A stretch of 64,000 bases of DNA. It comes from JASBYZ01 sp029983705. Its GTDB lineage: Bacteria > Actinomycetota > Coriobacteriia > Coriobacteriales > JAEZZM01. Position numbers and translations under genes: made by a program. Shown here piece after piece: positions 1 to 8,744 of the stretch (position 1 is its first letter; each line of letters starts with the position of its first letter). The stretch lies in contig OZ221969.1 in the NCBI GenBank assembly GCA_965119715.1, positions 1 to 64,000 on the forward strand. The letters run 5' to 3'. A model generated the notes under the pieces. The model searched no databases. It saw nothing but the letters and a program-made list of their open reading frames with translations, and was not told the DNA's origin.

Positions 1-68
1 TCACGAATTAAAGAACGAAGAGTTTCAGAAACACGCAGTCTGCGTGCGCGATACTCAGGAAATTGCAT
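1..68 (-). CDS. hemB: porphobilinogen synthase, N-terminal fragment
   Basis: Only the first 22 codons are inside the window; the gene runs off the left edge. The ATG at 66-68 follows an AGGAGATAAATT ribosome site. The translated start, MQFPEYRARRLRVSETLRSL, matches the typical amino end of actinobacterial HemB (5-aminolevulinate dehydratase), which condenses two aminolevulinate molecules to porphobilinogen in tetrapyrrole synthesis. No catalytic residues are visible in this short piece, so the call rests on the N-terminal pattern alone. It lies just beyond a terminator that ends the radical SAM operon, so it probably has its own promoter. Confidence 0.72.
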   Translation of the reverse strand, partial: MQFPEYRARRLRVSETLRSLIR

Positions 69-92
69 AATTTATCTCCTAACAGTAAAAAA

Positions 93-130
93 GCTTGTCT
101 TAGACATTATATAAGTTGCCCAAGACAAGC
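93..130 (-). terminator. rho-independent terminator of the ArsS-like operon
   Basis: A 9-bp perfect inverted repeat (GCTTGTCTT / AAGACAAGC) with a 20-nt loop is followed on the minus strand by TTTTTTACTG. It lies between the stop of the radical SAM gene and the hemB start, so it should end the upstream operon. The long loop makes it a moderate rather than a strong terminator. Confidence 0.6.
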
Positions 131-155
131 AAAAAAATACTATAAAAAGATATGA

Positions 156-1154
156 TTACGCAGTAGTTCCACCACAACTGGATCCAGCACCTGCAGTACA
201 GCCATAACAGTGGTTTGCAAACGCTATCTCTCGCTTCAAAGACTCTGGCTTTTTAGCGTTAATCTCGGAAATTGTTGTGGTGCCAGCCTGAGGTAGCTCA
301 ATGGCTAGGTTAAAGTCACAATCATAGACCTCGCCGGTCCACTTAACAGAAATTTGATTTCTGCACATAAGACCTTCAACTGTTGCAGGATTAAAGGCGC
401 CAATTAAATCATCCATATAATCTTCTAAGTTATCACTTCTTTGTAAGAAGGTACCAAACCTTCCAATTGGGTTATTCGTGATTACAAAAAGATTGTTAAA
501 GACAATGTCATAACGCTCTTTAAGCTGCTCTTTAAACTCGTGCTCAATTGAGGTTTGAGAAGCTGGAAGATATGCCCCGCGTGGATTGTGCACAAGATTT
601 AATTGAAGGCTAGGATCTTTGCCATAGCCTAAATCATTGAGCACTTTAATCATCTGAACTTCTTTAGAGAATACTCCTTTGCCTCTTTGAGAGTCAGTAC
701 CTTCCTCAGTGAAGTAAGGAAGTGAGGCAACAATAGTGATGCCTAAGTCACGATACAGTTCTGGTAAGTGCTTGTATTCATCTTCCACCAGAATAGATAG
801 GTTACTTCTCACCATAATATTTTTGATGCTAAGTTTGTGTGCTTCTTTGATAAACCACTCAAAGTAAGGGTTCATCTCTGGAGCGCCTCCAGTAATATCG
901 AGCACCTCAAAGTCTTTATAGTAGGTAAAAACATCCAAGCAATTTTGAAGGTTTTCTTTACTCATAACTTCATCAACATATTGAGGGCCTGCAACAATAT
1001 GGCAGTGCTTGCAAGCTAGGTTGCATAATCTTCCAATATTTATTTGCATGGTTGCAAGATGATCTTTTGTAAAGCTGAGTTCTTCAGATACCTTATCCTG
1101 AAAATTCTCAAACTCGTTTAAAGCTGCTTCATCTCCCGTTAGTGTGTGTTGCAC
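156..1154 (-). CDS. ArsS-type radical SAM/Cys-rich domain protein
   Basis: A 332-aa radical SAM enzyme. The Fe-S cluster motif CNLACKHC (C-x3-C-x2-C) lies near residue 43, followed by the AGP context typical of the arsenosugar-biosynthesis radical SAM family (ArsS-like). The C-terminal half carries the Cys-rich domain, ending CYGCTAGAGSSCGG. Family members often carry selenocysteine; here the tail positions are ordinary Cys codons. The start is a GTG at 1154 behind GGGAGG. It lies 20 nt downstream of the CxxC peroxidase-like gene, the usual partner of this family, so the two form an operon. The name comes from cyanobacterial arsenosugar work, and a role in arsenic chemistry is not shown here. 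A C-C or C-S bond-forming step on an unidentified small molecule is possible. Confidence 0.8.
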   Translation of the reverse strand: MQHTLTGDEAALNEFENFQDKVSEELSFTKDHLATMQINIGRLCNLACKHCHIVAGPQYVDEVMSKENLQNCLDVFTYYKDFEVLDITGGAPEMNPYFEWFIKEAHKLSIKNIMVRSNLSILVEDEYKHLPELYRDLGITIVASLPYFTEEGTDSQRGKGVFSKEVQMIKVLNDLGYGKDPSLQLNLVHNPRGAYLPASQTSIEHEFKEQLKERYDIVFNNLFVITNNPIGRFGTFLQRSDNLEDYMDDLIGAFNPATVEGLMCRNQISVKWTGEVYDCDFNLAIELPQAGTTTISEINAKKPESLKREIAFANHCYGCTAGAGSSCGGTTA

Positions 1155-1174
1155 CTGTCCTCCCCTTAAAACAA

Positions 1175-1507
1175 TTACATGTTAAGCTTTTTAACGATGT
1201 TCTTCATTTGAACGCCGTGTACCAAGGTTGCGCCGCCACGTAGTGCTGCAGCTACAAAGAATGCCTCGCTCATTTCTTCCTCGGTTACACCTTGCTGTAA
1301 GCAAGATTTGGTATATGAATCAATACAGTATGGACACTGTACCGCACCAGCTACTGCAAGTGCAATTAAAGCCTTTTCACGGGCAGTAAGTGCACCATCT
1401 TCAAATAGCGGTGCATAAAACTTCATAAAGTTTTCCCACTCTTCTGGAGCTTTCTCGCCCATAGTAGAAAATTTGCCAAGGTCTTTTGAGTCGTAGTAGT
1501 TTGCCAT
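1175..1507 (-). CDS. carboxymuconolactone decarboxylase-family peroxidase-like protein (ArsS partner)
   Basis: A 110-aa AhpD/CMD-fold protein. The redox motif CPYCIDSYTKSC sits near residues 53-64, followed by the helix with EAFFVAAALRGGATLVHG. This is the small peroxidase-like protein found beside ArsS-type radical SAM enzymes, and it is likely a CxxC-dependent disulfide or peroxide reductase working on the partner's product. The ATG at 1507 was chosen because AAAGGAGAACAA precedes it; an in-frame ATG eight codons upstream lacks such a site and would put the ribosome site inside the gene. It is the first gene of a two-gene operon with the radical SAM enzyme. Confidence 0.82.
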   Translation of the reverse strand: MANYYDSKDLGKFSTMGEKAPEEWENFMKFYAPLFEDGALTAREKALIALAVAGAVQCPYCIDSYTKSCLQQGVTEEEMSEAFFVAAALRGGATLVHGVQMKNIVKKLNM

Positions 1508-1634
1508 TTGTTCTCCTTTATAAATAAACATTCATATGCACAATCATCTAACTCGCTCAATTATGCAAGTGAACGGTATTAAAAGATAGGTTGAGCGGAG
1601 CTTTATGCATCTTTATGCAGGAATTAAAAAATTA

Positions 1635-1660
1635 AGCCAGAACCGGGCACGGTTCTGGCT
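1635..1660 (-). terminator. rho-independent terminator
   Basis: A 10-bp perfect stem (AGCCAGAACC / GGTTCTGGCT) with a 6-nt loop. On the minus strand it is followed by TTAATTTTTTAATT. It lies about 30 nt past the stop of the membrane-anchored coiled-coil gene and ends the exported two-gene operon that begins at 4613. Confidence 0.85.
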
Positions 1661-1689
1661 TTTAAACTTGGAGCTATATAAAATTACAC

Positions 1690-2658
1690 TTATTTGTCTT
1701 TATTAAGTTTAAAGCGCATGCGATCTACAAAGGTATCGCCTGGATTTATGTTTTCAAAGGTTGCTTGATTATAAGCAGTGTCATCTAGAGGGTTTTGGGC
1801 TGGAGCTTCTTCAGTTTGCTCATACATTTGAGTTTGCATTTGGCTCTCTTGCTCAGCCTCATAATAACGAGTTGCCTCTACTTCTACCTCGTTGGTGTTT
1901 TCAGAACTTGCAGCTAAGCTTGCAGCTTCAAGGAGCTCATTTCCAAAACGAGTGCGCATAAGAAGTGCAGCGAGCGCAGCTAAAATTAAAATTAATGGGA
2001 TGAGGAGTGCCACGATAGGAAACACTGGGCTTGTAAACCAATAGCCTGGGGTACCTGACATCCAAGAAATATTTGTCATATCTGCAGGAGCATCCTTAGA
2101 AAAGCCTAAGGTGCCACTTGGGTTCATACCTACACCAGAGGCATCAGCAGTTGTTGCAGCAGCTGAAACGTCTGCGCTTACTGGAGGCTCAGCAGAAACG
2201 GTCTTACTTTCTGAAACTTGAGAAAGCTTGCTTATCTGATCTGCCTTCTTTTGGGCAGCCATCTTTGCTTCGTCACGCTTCTTTTGCTGAGCTTCTGCAG
2301 CCTTACGCTGTTTCTCTTGGTCAGCAGCTTTTTTGCGTGCTTCTTCTTCAGCTTTAGCTTTCTTGCGAGCCTCTTCACTTGCTTGATTGTTTTGACGCTG
2401 AGGAGTAGGAGCTGGGTTGGTATGAGTTGGATTGCTTGGCGCCGGGGCATTGCCGCTACCATCAAGCATTGTTAAGCCTGGAATGTTATGTTCTTGAGTA
2501 ACTTGCTGGGCAGATTGAGGCCCTGTTGCTCCACTAGGTGCATGAGTATCAGTCGCAAATGCACTGGATACTCCTCCGATCATTAGAGCACTAGCTACCA
2601 AACCTGCTGAAAGTAAATATTTAATTGAGCGAGAAGTTTTAGTACGTTTCATCTGCAT
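1690..2658 (-). CDS. exported coiled-coil protein with C-terminal membrane anchor
   Basis: A 322-aa protein of unknown function. It has a signal peptide (residues 1-36, ending SSAFA), then a Pro/Asn/Thr-rich stretch. A highly charged Lys/Glu/Ala coiled coil follows at about 95-145, then a Ser/Ala/Thr linker. One strong transmembrane helix at about 207-232 (PIVALLIPLILILAALAALL) leads to an acidic, Gln/Glu-rich cytoplasmic tail. This architecture suggests an envelope tether or spacer. It starts 11 nt after the stop of the exported glucosaminidase and is followed by a terminator, so the two are co-transcribed and probably act together at the cell wall. The start could be Met1 or Met3; neither has a strong ribosome site. 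Confidence 0.65.
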   Translation of the reverse strand: MQMKRTKTSRSIKYLLSAGLVASALMIGGVSSAFATDTHAPSGATGPQSAQQVTQEHNIPGLTMLDGSGNAPAPSNPTHTNPAPTPQRQNNQASEEARKKAKAEEEARKKAADQEKQRKAAEAQQKKRDEAKMAAQKKADQISKLSQVSESKTVSAEPPVSADVSAAATTADASGVGMNPSGTLGFSKDAPADMTNISWMSGTPGYWFTSPVFPIVALLIPLILILAALAALLMRTRFGNELLEAASLAASSENTNEVEVEATRYYEAEQESQMQTQMYEQTEEAPAQNPLDDTAYNQATFENINPGDTFVDRMRFKLNKDK

Positions 2659-2669
2659 TTCACTTTCTC

Positions 2670-4613
2670 TTAATTACCATTATATGATGGCACATCAAAG
2701 GTCATGGTATATGCCTCATAGTCTGCGTAAAGTGCAGCTAAGTAATAGGTTTGAGTATTAGCCCATCCAATATCTGTTGCATATTGGTGCCATGGAGCTG
2801 TATTTTTAGCGGCATTGTATTCTGGGTGCCAGAGCATCTTATACAAGGTATTTTGTCCAGACATCGTTACATCACGGCTATCAATATAGTTATAAGCTAC
2901 AAATTTAGCTCCACCTACAACAGCCTTTGATACTGAAGTCCAGCCCTCTTCGTATGCTTTCTTTGCACCACCTTGTAGTGGGTTATTATCTACCGCGCCA
3001 ATACCGTAAACGTTATATACCTTTACTGCGCCTGGGAAGTAATCATATGAGACCATGTTGGTAATTGGGTCAAAGTAAACACCTTTTGCAAGGTTAGAAG
3101 TACCTCGGCCAGTCTCATGAATTGCGTGAGACATCAAGTAAAGTTCGTTGATTTTGTATCTATCAGAAGCTTCTCTAAAGGCTTGGCCTTGTCCAGCTAA
3201 GACACCCATATTCTTAAGTTGAGCATTCATAGCGCCAGGAGCAATACCAGCACTCTTATCAAGACGTAAGAACTGTAGGTATGAGGTTGATCCTTCAGGG
3301 AAGTTGTTTGGATCCATGTAGTATCTAACGGTTGATGCAGGGGCAGACACAAAGCTATTGCCAGCAAAGTAGTTATTACCATTTTGCTTTCCAAGCTGGT
3401 TTCTCACTGCATCACTGAGTGAGATATTGTAGTTAGTCGTATGTTTTACAACCGTGATAGAACCGCTCATAGGTCTAAAGTCTTTTTGAGATACATAAAC
3501 CGTACGAGCATTACCACCAATTGAAATTACCGTGCTATACCAGCCACTACCAAGACTTACGGTATCAAACATCGCGCCCTTAGATACGGTAGCAATTCTT
3601 GAACCGTTTACGCTGTCATAAATTGGAGCGCTTGGTCGAGCTGCTATAACCCAGCTGCTACCCTCACCCGGTTTTTGATTAGGCATTATTAAGTCATCGA
3701 TATCAAAGAAAACAATGCGCGTCTGATTATTTATTTTTGTATAGGCCATAACATATTTGCCGTTAAAATCAGCAAACATTGACTGAGTTCCTGGCTTTAA
3801 AGTAGTAAGCACATTTGCAGAATTTGAAGGAGCTGCGTAGCCCTTCGCACCCCTGGAACCAGCTTGCATAAGCATATTCTCACGTTTAGTAGGCTCATAA
3901 AGTGATATTTCTGACTTTTCAAAATAACCTATTTTACCATTAAACTGAGCTACTAAATATTTACTATCAAACTCAAGGAATTTAATAAAAACACCTTGAG
4001 AAACTTTTGCAAGGTTAGCTCCTCCACCATTAGGAGTATTTTTAATGATTATCTCTGGAGATGCGACAACACCCGTAAGCACTTTAGTGCCTATATTATT
4101 AAAAGAGCTCAGATTATTTACACGAAAGAAGCCAGTAGTGCCATTAAAATTAGCCCAAGCCCACTCTGAGTTATACATGTTGTATTTAATATACTGGCCA
4201 TTATCTAATTCGGTTAATTTCTCAGCATTATCAAACGGGTAGCGCTTTACAATAATCCTATCATTAACTACAGAAGTTGATATTTTATCAGATCCGCCAA
4301 TTGAGGTTTCAACGTCATCCTTATAAACGTAACCCGAAATTTTATTGCCAGCACTGTCTGACTTAACGGTATACCAAGACGAATAGTCATTTTCTTTTAC
4401 TATAAGTTGATAACCTGGGTCAACCTTTGCTATAGCTCTATTAGAGTTTTTGGCAGGTCTAATATATGTTGGATTTCCTTTAGCATACACAAGGGTGTCT
4501 GCGAAAGCAGTTGATGTCATAAAGAAGCTGGTAATTACTGTCACTATCGCAAGCGCTAGTAGTGCACAAAGTTTTTGCCCTTTAGACAACGGCATGTTGT
4601 ATTTCAATTGCAT
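2670..4613 (-). CDS. exported SH3-repeat N-acetylglucosaminidase (autolysin-like)
   Basis: A 647-aa secreted protein. A signal peptide covers roughly residues 1-38 (LLALAIVTVITSF then TAFA). Several SH3-like or GW-like repeats follow to about residue 380. The C-terminal glycoside hydrolase 73-type glucosaminidase domain lies at about 455-640 and has the catalytic-Glu motif HAIHETGRGTSNLA followed by YNVYGIGA. It should cleave peptidoglycan glycan strands in cell separation or remodelling, with the SH3 repeats binding the wall. It leads a two-gene operon with the anchored coiled-coil protein. The assigned ATG has GGGAGAT very close upstream; Met7 (4595) is an alternative. Confidence 0.83.
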   Translation of the reverse strand: MQLKYNMPLSKGQKLCALLALAIVTVITSFFMTSTAFADTLVYAKGNPTYIRPAKNSNRAIAKVDPGYQLIVKENDYSSWYTVKSDSAGNKISGYVYKDDVETSIGGSDKISTSVVNDRIIVKRYPFDNAEKLTELDNGQYIKYNMYNSEWAWANFNGTTGFFRVNNLSSFNNIGTKVLTGVVASPEIIIKNTPNGGGANLAKVSQGVFIKFLEFDSKYLVAQFNGKIGYFEKSEISLYEPTKRENMLMQAGSRGAKGYAAPSNSANVLTTLKPGTQSMFADFNGKYVMAYTKINNQTRIVFFDIDDLIMPNQKPGEGSSWVIAARPSAPIYDSVNGSRIATVSKGAMFDTVSLGSGWYSTVISIGGNARTVYVSQKDFRPMSGSITVVKHTTNYNISLSDAVRNQLGKQNGNNYFAGNSFVSAPASTVRYYMDPNNFPEGSTSYLQFLRLDKSAGIAPGAMNAQLKNMGVLAGQGQAFREASDRYKINELYLMSHAIHETGRGTSNLAKGVYFDPITNMVSYDYFPGAVKVYNVYGIGAVDNNPLQGGAKKAYEEGWTSVSKAVVGGAKFVAYNYIDSRDVTMSGQNTLYKMLWHPEYNAAKNTAPWHQYATDIGWANTQTYYLAALYADYEAYTMTFDVPSYNGN

Positions 4614-4766
4614 ATCTCCCGTTGCTACTCTCTACTACAAAAATTGTAATTATATAGCTACTCATTAAGGATAGAGCAAATGGAAAAAATTTGTACTAAT
4701 TTTTACAAATTATGAACGATTTCGTAGAATTTCACGGTAAAATGCATAAATTTTCGAACATATGTA

Positions 4767-5432
4767 CTAGTTTTTGAGTACGTGAAGATAGGCAATTCCA
4801 TTTTCTACAAAAACTTCACCGGGACGCAAATCCATTCCTGGATGATTGGTTTGTCCAGTTTTGAGATCATACTTCCATCCATGCTGCGGACAAACTAGAA
4901 CATCTTCTTCAACAAAGCCTTCATTCATTTGCGCGCCCATGTGGCAGCACCTACCCTCCAGTAAAAAGAGTGCATCTCCACTGCCGCGTACCAGAGTATA
5001 GTCTTTGTTTGCAAGGCTAAAGCCATACACTGATTTCTCTTGCAGAAAGTCTAGGGAAATTATTGGGTAATTAAAGTCATTTGGGTTTCCCATAGAACCC
5101 ATTAAATCCTCGTCATACTCAACATTATCTACTACAAAAAGTCCGCACCAACACTGCTGATTAACAGCGTAATCCTCTTTATGAAAAACGATACAAGGGC
5201 AGATAAGCTTTCGATTTTCTTCTACATCATCTGTTTTCAAACGACAAGGACAAAAGCTATCCCCTTCTTCTTGGATGTTTTCAATCACTCCGTCTAATAC
5301 GTCTTCGGTAATGTCAGTATCTCTTGAGAGTCTAAAGCCCTCTTTATGCACAAGCGGCAGGACCTCATCTAAAAAGTCCTGCCTGCTTACATTAGTATTC
5401 CATCTGCTAAAAACTGGTCTTGACTCAGTCAT
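4767..5432 (-). CDS. ferredoxin:thioredoxin reductase catalytic domain fused to a Rieske domain
   Basis: A 221-aa two-domain redox protein. The N-terminal half has the FTR catalytic-subunit cysteine pattern: CPC near residue 60, a second CPC about 14 residues later, then CWCGLF. That is the set-up for a [4Fe-4S] cluster next to a redox disulfide. The C-terminal half is a Rieske ferredoxin domain with CCHMGAQ and CPQHGW as the two Cys/His ligand pairs of a [2Fe-2S] cluster. The ATG at 5432 has GGAG eight bases upstream; a longer reading would overlap the glutaredoxin gene. It sits 1 nt after the glutaredoxin stop, so the likely route is Rieske centre to FTR disulfide to glutaredoxin. The electron donor is not visible. 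Confidence 0.8.
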   Translation of the reverse strand: MTESRPVFSRWNTNVSRQDFLDEVLPLVHKEGFRLSRDTDITEDVLDGVIENIQEEGDSFCPCRLKTDDVEENRKLICPCIVFHKEDYAVNQQCWCGLFVVDNVEYDEDLMGSMGNPNDFNYPIISLDFLQEKSVYGFSLANKDYTLVRGSGDALFLLEGRCCHMGAQMNEGFVEEDVLVCPQHGWKYDLKTGQTNHPGMDLRPGEVFVENGIAYLHVLKN

Positions 5433-5433
5433 A

Positions 5434-5709
5434 TTAATACTCCGCTTCAGGGCGCGGTTTTTCGCTAAAACCAAGGAGCTCTTGGAGGCCTACTCTATCA
5501 AAGCCTACAACAAACTCTCCATTATCTGCCACTGTAATAGGAAACACAGTACCTCCGGTAAGCTCTTTAACATAGGCTACCGTTTTGTCGCGCTCCTCAC
5601 CTGTTAACTTGTTTACCAGCACCTCTTCATAGGCAATATCATTTCTATCAAGATATCTTTTTGTTGCCTTACAGTGCGAACAAGTTGAAAGCCCATAAAC
5701 AGTTGGCAT
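5434..5709 (-). CDS. glutaredoxin-family protein
   Basis: A 91-aa thioredoxin-fold protein. The active site CSHC is near residue 10 (VYGLSTCSHCKATKRYL), the cis-Pro segment GGTVFPI is near residue 52, and the GFD element follows. This matches small bacterial glutaredoxins (NrdH/Grx type). An upstream in-frame GTG at 5718 lies only 2 nt from AAGGG, so the ATG at 5709 is preferred. It is translationally linked to the downstream FTR-Rieske gene, which is probably its reductase in place of glutathione. It lies directly after rho in the same direction. Confidence 0.83.
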   Translation of the reverse strand: MPTVYGLSTCSHCKATKRYLDRNDIAYEEVLVNKLTGEERDKTVAYVKELTGGTVFPITVADNGEFVVGFDRVGLQELLGFSEKPRPEAEY

Positions 5710-5723
5710 ATATTTCACGTCCC

Positions 5724-7343
5724 TTATAGCTCGATGCTATTTGAGTTCTCCTGTGCTTTCTTAGCTGATCTGAGTAAGAACTCATCGTTAGTATTAGTTT
5801 GCTTCAAGCTCTTAATTAACATTGACATTGCGCGCTCAACATTATTCATCTTTGCTAGGATCCTTCTAATACCCCATACAAATGGCTGCTGCTGAGGGTC
5901 AATCAAAAGCTCTTCTTTTCTGGTACCCGAAGCAACCGGATCTATTGCCGGGAAGATACGTCTATCCGCAAGGTCTCTATCAAGCTTGAGCTCCATGTTA
6001 CCGGTACCCTTGAACTCTTCAAAGATAACCTCGTCCATCTTAGATCCAGTGTCGATAAGGGCTGAAGCTAAAATAGTGAGAGATCCGCCGCCCTCGATAT
6101 TTCTAGCTGCACCTAAGAACCTCTTTGGTGGATACAGCGCAGTTGAATCAACACCACCAGAAAGAATTCTTCCTGAAGCTGGCTGAGCTAAGTTGTATGC
6201 ACGTGCAAGACGGGTTATGGAGTCAAGTAAGATTACTACGTCCTTGCCAGACTCAACTAATCTTTTAGCACGCTCAATTACAAGCTCACTTACAGCAATG
6301 TGCTGGTCAGATGGCATATCAAAGGTAGATGCAATAACCTCACCCTTGATTGATCTGCGCATGTCGGTAACTTCTTCAGGACGCTCATCAACCAGTAAGC
6401 ACAGTAAAATTACTTCTGGATTATTTGCTGCAATTGATTCTGCAATCTTTTTTAAGATGGTAGTTTTACCAGCTTTTGGAGGAGAAACAATCAGACCACG
6501 CTGACCTTTACCAATAGGTGCAACTAAGTCAATACATCTACCAGTTAAAGAATCTTTACCGTGCTCTTGAACAAGTCTCTCACTTGGATAAACAGGTGTT
6601 AAATCACCAAACTTTGGGCGCTTTCTAATGTCGTCAACGTCAATACCATTTACGGTTTTAACCTTTTGGATTGCAGGGTACTTATCGCTACCTTGACTTG
6701 GCTTAATTACGCCTTCTACAAGGTCACCTTTTCTTAAGTGGTTTCTTCTAATAAAGGCAGAGGCTACATAGACATCGTCTTCTGATGGAAGATATCCCTG
6801 TCTACGTAAAAAGCCGTAGCCCTCAGAGAGAATATCTAAGATACCAGAGATTTCCTCAAAACCCTCTTGCTTAGCGTTAGCTTGAAAAATTGCCTCAACG
6901 AGCTCAGCTTTACGCTTGTATTCTTTAGGGTCAAGATCAAGCTCTTCAGCCTTTTCTCTCAGCTCAGCTACCTTAAGCTTTTCTAAATCTTCGCGAGAAA
7001 TTTTAGGTGTAAGAGGCTCTCTGCGTCTATTATTTTTATTGTTGTTATTGTTACGTGAAGTTCTATCCTTAGAGTCATTTCTTCTGCGAGGAGTTCTTGA
7101 GCTTTCAGTCTCACTAGATTTTTCAGGCTCTGAACTTGTTTCTACCTTGGTTTCTGCCTGCTCGCTTGGTGCAGCAACGCTCTTTCGTGGTCTGCCGCGT
7201 CTTACGCGAGGTTTCTCATCAGTCTGAACCTCTGCACTTGCGCTCGACTCTCCCTCAGTAGGAACAGTAATCGCCCTGTTTCTTCTCGTATAGGTTCTAT
7301 GAGGCTTTGTCGCCTCTTCACTCGTTTTTGACTCTTCAATCAT
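5724..7343 (-). CDS. rho: transcription termination factor Rho
   Basis: A 539-aa hexameric RNA-dependent ATPase that ends transcription. Residues 1-115 are a low-complexity Ser/Thr/Arg/Asn arm, as in many high-G+C Gram-positive Rho proteins. The Rho N-terminal helix domain follows ([16 protein letters not shown]), then a cold-shock-like RNA-binding domain at about 165-235. The ATPase core has Walker [13 protein letters not shown], Walker [17 protein letters not shown] and the Q-loop region [21 protein letters not shown]. It starts 2 nt after the stop of the upstream aldolase gene. The extended arm may aid binding of GC-poor or structured RNA. Identity is certain. Confidence 0.97.
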   Translation of the reverse strand: MIEESKTSEEATKPHRTYTRRNRAITVPTEGESSASAEVQTDEKPRVRRGRPRKSVAAPSEQAETKVETSSEPEKSSETESSRTPRRRNDSKDRTSRNNNNNKNNRRREPLTPKISREDLEKLKVAELREKAEELDLDPKEYKRKAELVEAIFQANAKQEGFEEISGILDILSEGYGFLRRQGYLPSEDDVYVASAFIRRNHLRKGDLVEGVIKPSQGSDKYPAIQKVKTVNGIDVDDIRKRPKFGDLTPVYPSERLVQEHGKDSLTGRCIDLVAPIGKGQRGLIVSPPKAGKTTILKKIAESIAANNPEVILLCLLVDERPEEVTDMRRSIKGEVIASTFDMPSDQHIAVSELVIERAKRLVESGKDVVILLDSITRLARAYNLAQPASGRILSGGVDSTALYPPKRFLGAARNIEGGGSLTILASALIDTGSKMDEVIFEEFKGTGNMELKLDRDLADRRIFPAIDPVASGTRKEELLIDPQQQPFVWGIRRILAKMNNVERAMSMLIKSLKQTNTNDEFLLRSAKKAQENSNSIEL

Positions 7344-7345
7344 TG

Positions 7346-8020
7346 TTATGCTTGCTCTACTTTCTTCCAGTCGTCTAAGAATCTTTCAAGACCTCTGTCA
7401 GTAAGTGGATGCTCAACACATTGCTTTAGGACCTTAAACGGAACTGTTGCAATGTCACAGCCCATAAGTGCTGCTTGAGCTACGTGATAAGGAGATCTTA
7501 GAGAGGCAGCAATAATTTCAAGCTCCTCTTTATTTACTGATTCAAAGTAATAATTTTTAACCGCTGAAACTACGTCTTCTAATTGAGAAAGTCCGTCTTC
7601 AGAAATGTCATCAAATCTTCCAACAAATGGTGAGATATAACGAGCGCCAGAGCGAGCAGCTAAAATTGCCTGTGGCACGCTAAAGCATAAGGTCATATTT
7701 ACTGGGATACCCTCTTCTTTGAGCTGGTGGGTAGCAGCTAAGCCCTCAAGCATTGTTGGAATTTTAACTACAACGTTTGGAGCAATTTTTGAAAGTCTTC
7801 TTGCGTCTGCAATAATCTCATCTTTGGTCATAGCGGTTGTCTCAGCAGACACCGGGCCATCAACAATCTCACAGATTTTAGCGATGTGATTTTCAAAATC
7901 GCTAAGTTTACCACCTATTTTTGCGTACAAACTTGGGTTGGTGGTTACGCCTGAAATAGCACCCCAAGAAGCAGCTTCTTTAATTTCATCTAAATCAGCT
8001 GTGTCTAAGAAGAATTTCAC
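7346..8020 (-). CDS. transaldolase-type fructose-6-phosphate aldolase
   Basis: A 224-aa TIM-barrel enzyme of the small TalC/FSA transaldolase subfamily. It begins MKFFLDTADLDEIKEA and contains GVTTNPSL. The Schiff-base lysine is in NVVVKIPTM near residue 87, with the SPFVGRFDD loop further on. Members act either as transaldolase in the pentose phosphate pathway or as fructose-6-phosphate aldolase, and sequence reading cannot decide which. The GTG start has AAGGAG in front. It is directly upstream of rho with 2 nt between, so it shares rho's transcript. Confidence 0.9.
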   Translation of the reverse strand: MKFFLDTADLDEIKEAASWGAISGVTTNPSLYAKIGGKLSDFENHIAKICEIVDGPVSAETTAMTKDEIIADARRLSKIAPNVVVKIPTMLEGLAATHQLKEEGIPVNMTLCFSVPQAILAARSGARYISPFVGRFDDISEDGLSQLEDVVSAVKNYYFESVNKEELEIIAASLRSPYHVAQAALMGCDIATVPFKVLKQCVEHPLTDRGLERFLDDWKKVEQA

Positions 8021-8166
8021 TATAGCTCCTTACTACATTGATATGTATACACACGTTTATATGTACTCCTGACACAAGGTCAGTTAAATCCAAAGATTAT
8101 TCGTATCTGAATATTTGAAAGGTTCTTTGATAGTAGATGACGTCCTTATAATAGCAGATTTCTTAA

Positions 8167-8529
8167 CTATTTAATAAGTACATGACTAATTATAACTGCC
8201 ACAATACTTAAAACCAAACTTAAGACCATATATAAGAGTGCAAGTGGCCACTTATCTCCCTCTATTAAACTCACAGTTTCAAGGGCAAAGGTAGAAAATG
8301 TGGTAAAGCCTCCAAGCACACCGGTTTGAAGTAAGGTAACCAGACGTGAGTCTAGTCCAAACTTTAGACTCAAAGCGCTTAATAATCCTATTAAAAATGC
8401 GCCAAGCACATTAATTAGTAAGGTTGCAAGCGGAAAGCCATTTTGTGTAGGTGTAACCTGGATACTTATAATGTATCGCAAAACGGCACCAAGTGCGCCA
8501 CCTATAGCAACTAATACTACATTTATCAC
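8167..8529 (-). CDS. crcB: fluoride efflux channel CrcB/Fluc
   Basis: A 120-aa, four-helix membrane protein. Its Fluc signatures are GGALGAVLRYIIS at the start, TLLINVLGAFLIGLL in the middle and GVLGGFTTFSTFALE near residue 80. Fluc proteins work as antiparallel dimers that export fluoride. The start is assigned to the GTG at 8529, which has AAGG nine bases ahead and fits normal family length; reading further upstream would run into the tRNA gene. Only one Fluc gene is seen here, so it probably forms a homodimer. No fluoride riboswitch was recognised in the 44 nt between tRNA and start. Confidence 0.9.
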   Translation of the reverse strand: MINVVLVAIGGALGAVLRYIISIQVTPTQNGFPLATLLINVLGAFLIGLLSALSLKFGLDSRLVTLLQTGVLGGFTTFSTFALETVSLIEGDKWPLALLYMVLSLVLSIVAVIISHVLIK

Positions 8530-8573
8530 GGCTCTATACCTTAGTAATTCACCTAATATCGTATGAAATAAAA

Positions 8574-8649
8574 TGGAGCCAACTGTGGGGATCGAACCCA
8601 CGACCTACGCGTTACGAGTGCGTTGCTCTGCCAGCTGAGCTAAGTTGGC
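8574..8649 (-). tRNA. tRNA-Thr (anticodon CGU)
   Basis: A complete cloverleaf on the minus strand. The acceptor stem is GCCAACT/AGTTGGC, the D arm GCTCAGCTGGCAGAGC, the anticodon loop CTCGTAA with anticodon CGT, and the T arm carries GGTTCGATCCC. CCA is encoded at the 3' end. The closing base pair of the anticodon stem (31-39) is A-C rather than a Watson-Crick pair. It reads ACG threonine codons and lies 44 nt upstream of the crcB start in the same direction. Confidence 0.95.
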
Positions 8650-8744
8650 GCGATAAACTCTTTATATCTTTGTCGTAAAGAATTTTTAACAAGGACCAGA
8701 ATAGCAAATATTAGAGAGTAGTGGCTTGCTATTCAAAAATTTTC

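Noticed and set aside
156..1507. Selenocysteine in the ArsS-like pair
   Set aside because: No in-frame TGA; relevant positions are TGT/TGC Cys codons.
5986..7227. Plus-strand reading frames opposite rho
   Set aside because: They mirror rho codons, lack ribosome sites and have low-complexity Ser/Leu composition.
8530..8573. Fluoride riboswitch upstream of crcB
   Set aside because: The 44-nt space is too short and lacks the conserved pseudoknot sequence.
8530..8601. N-terminal extension of CrcB in frame
   Set aside because: It overlaps the 3' part of tRNA-Thr, has no ribosome site and exceeds family length; GTG 8529 is the better start.
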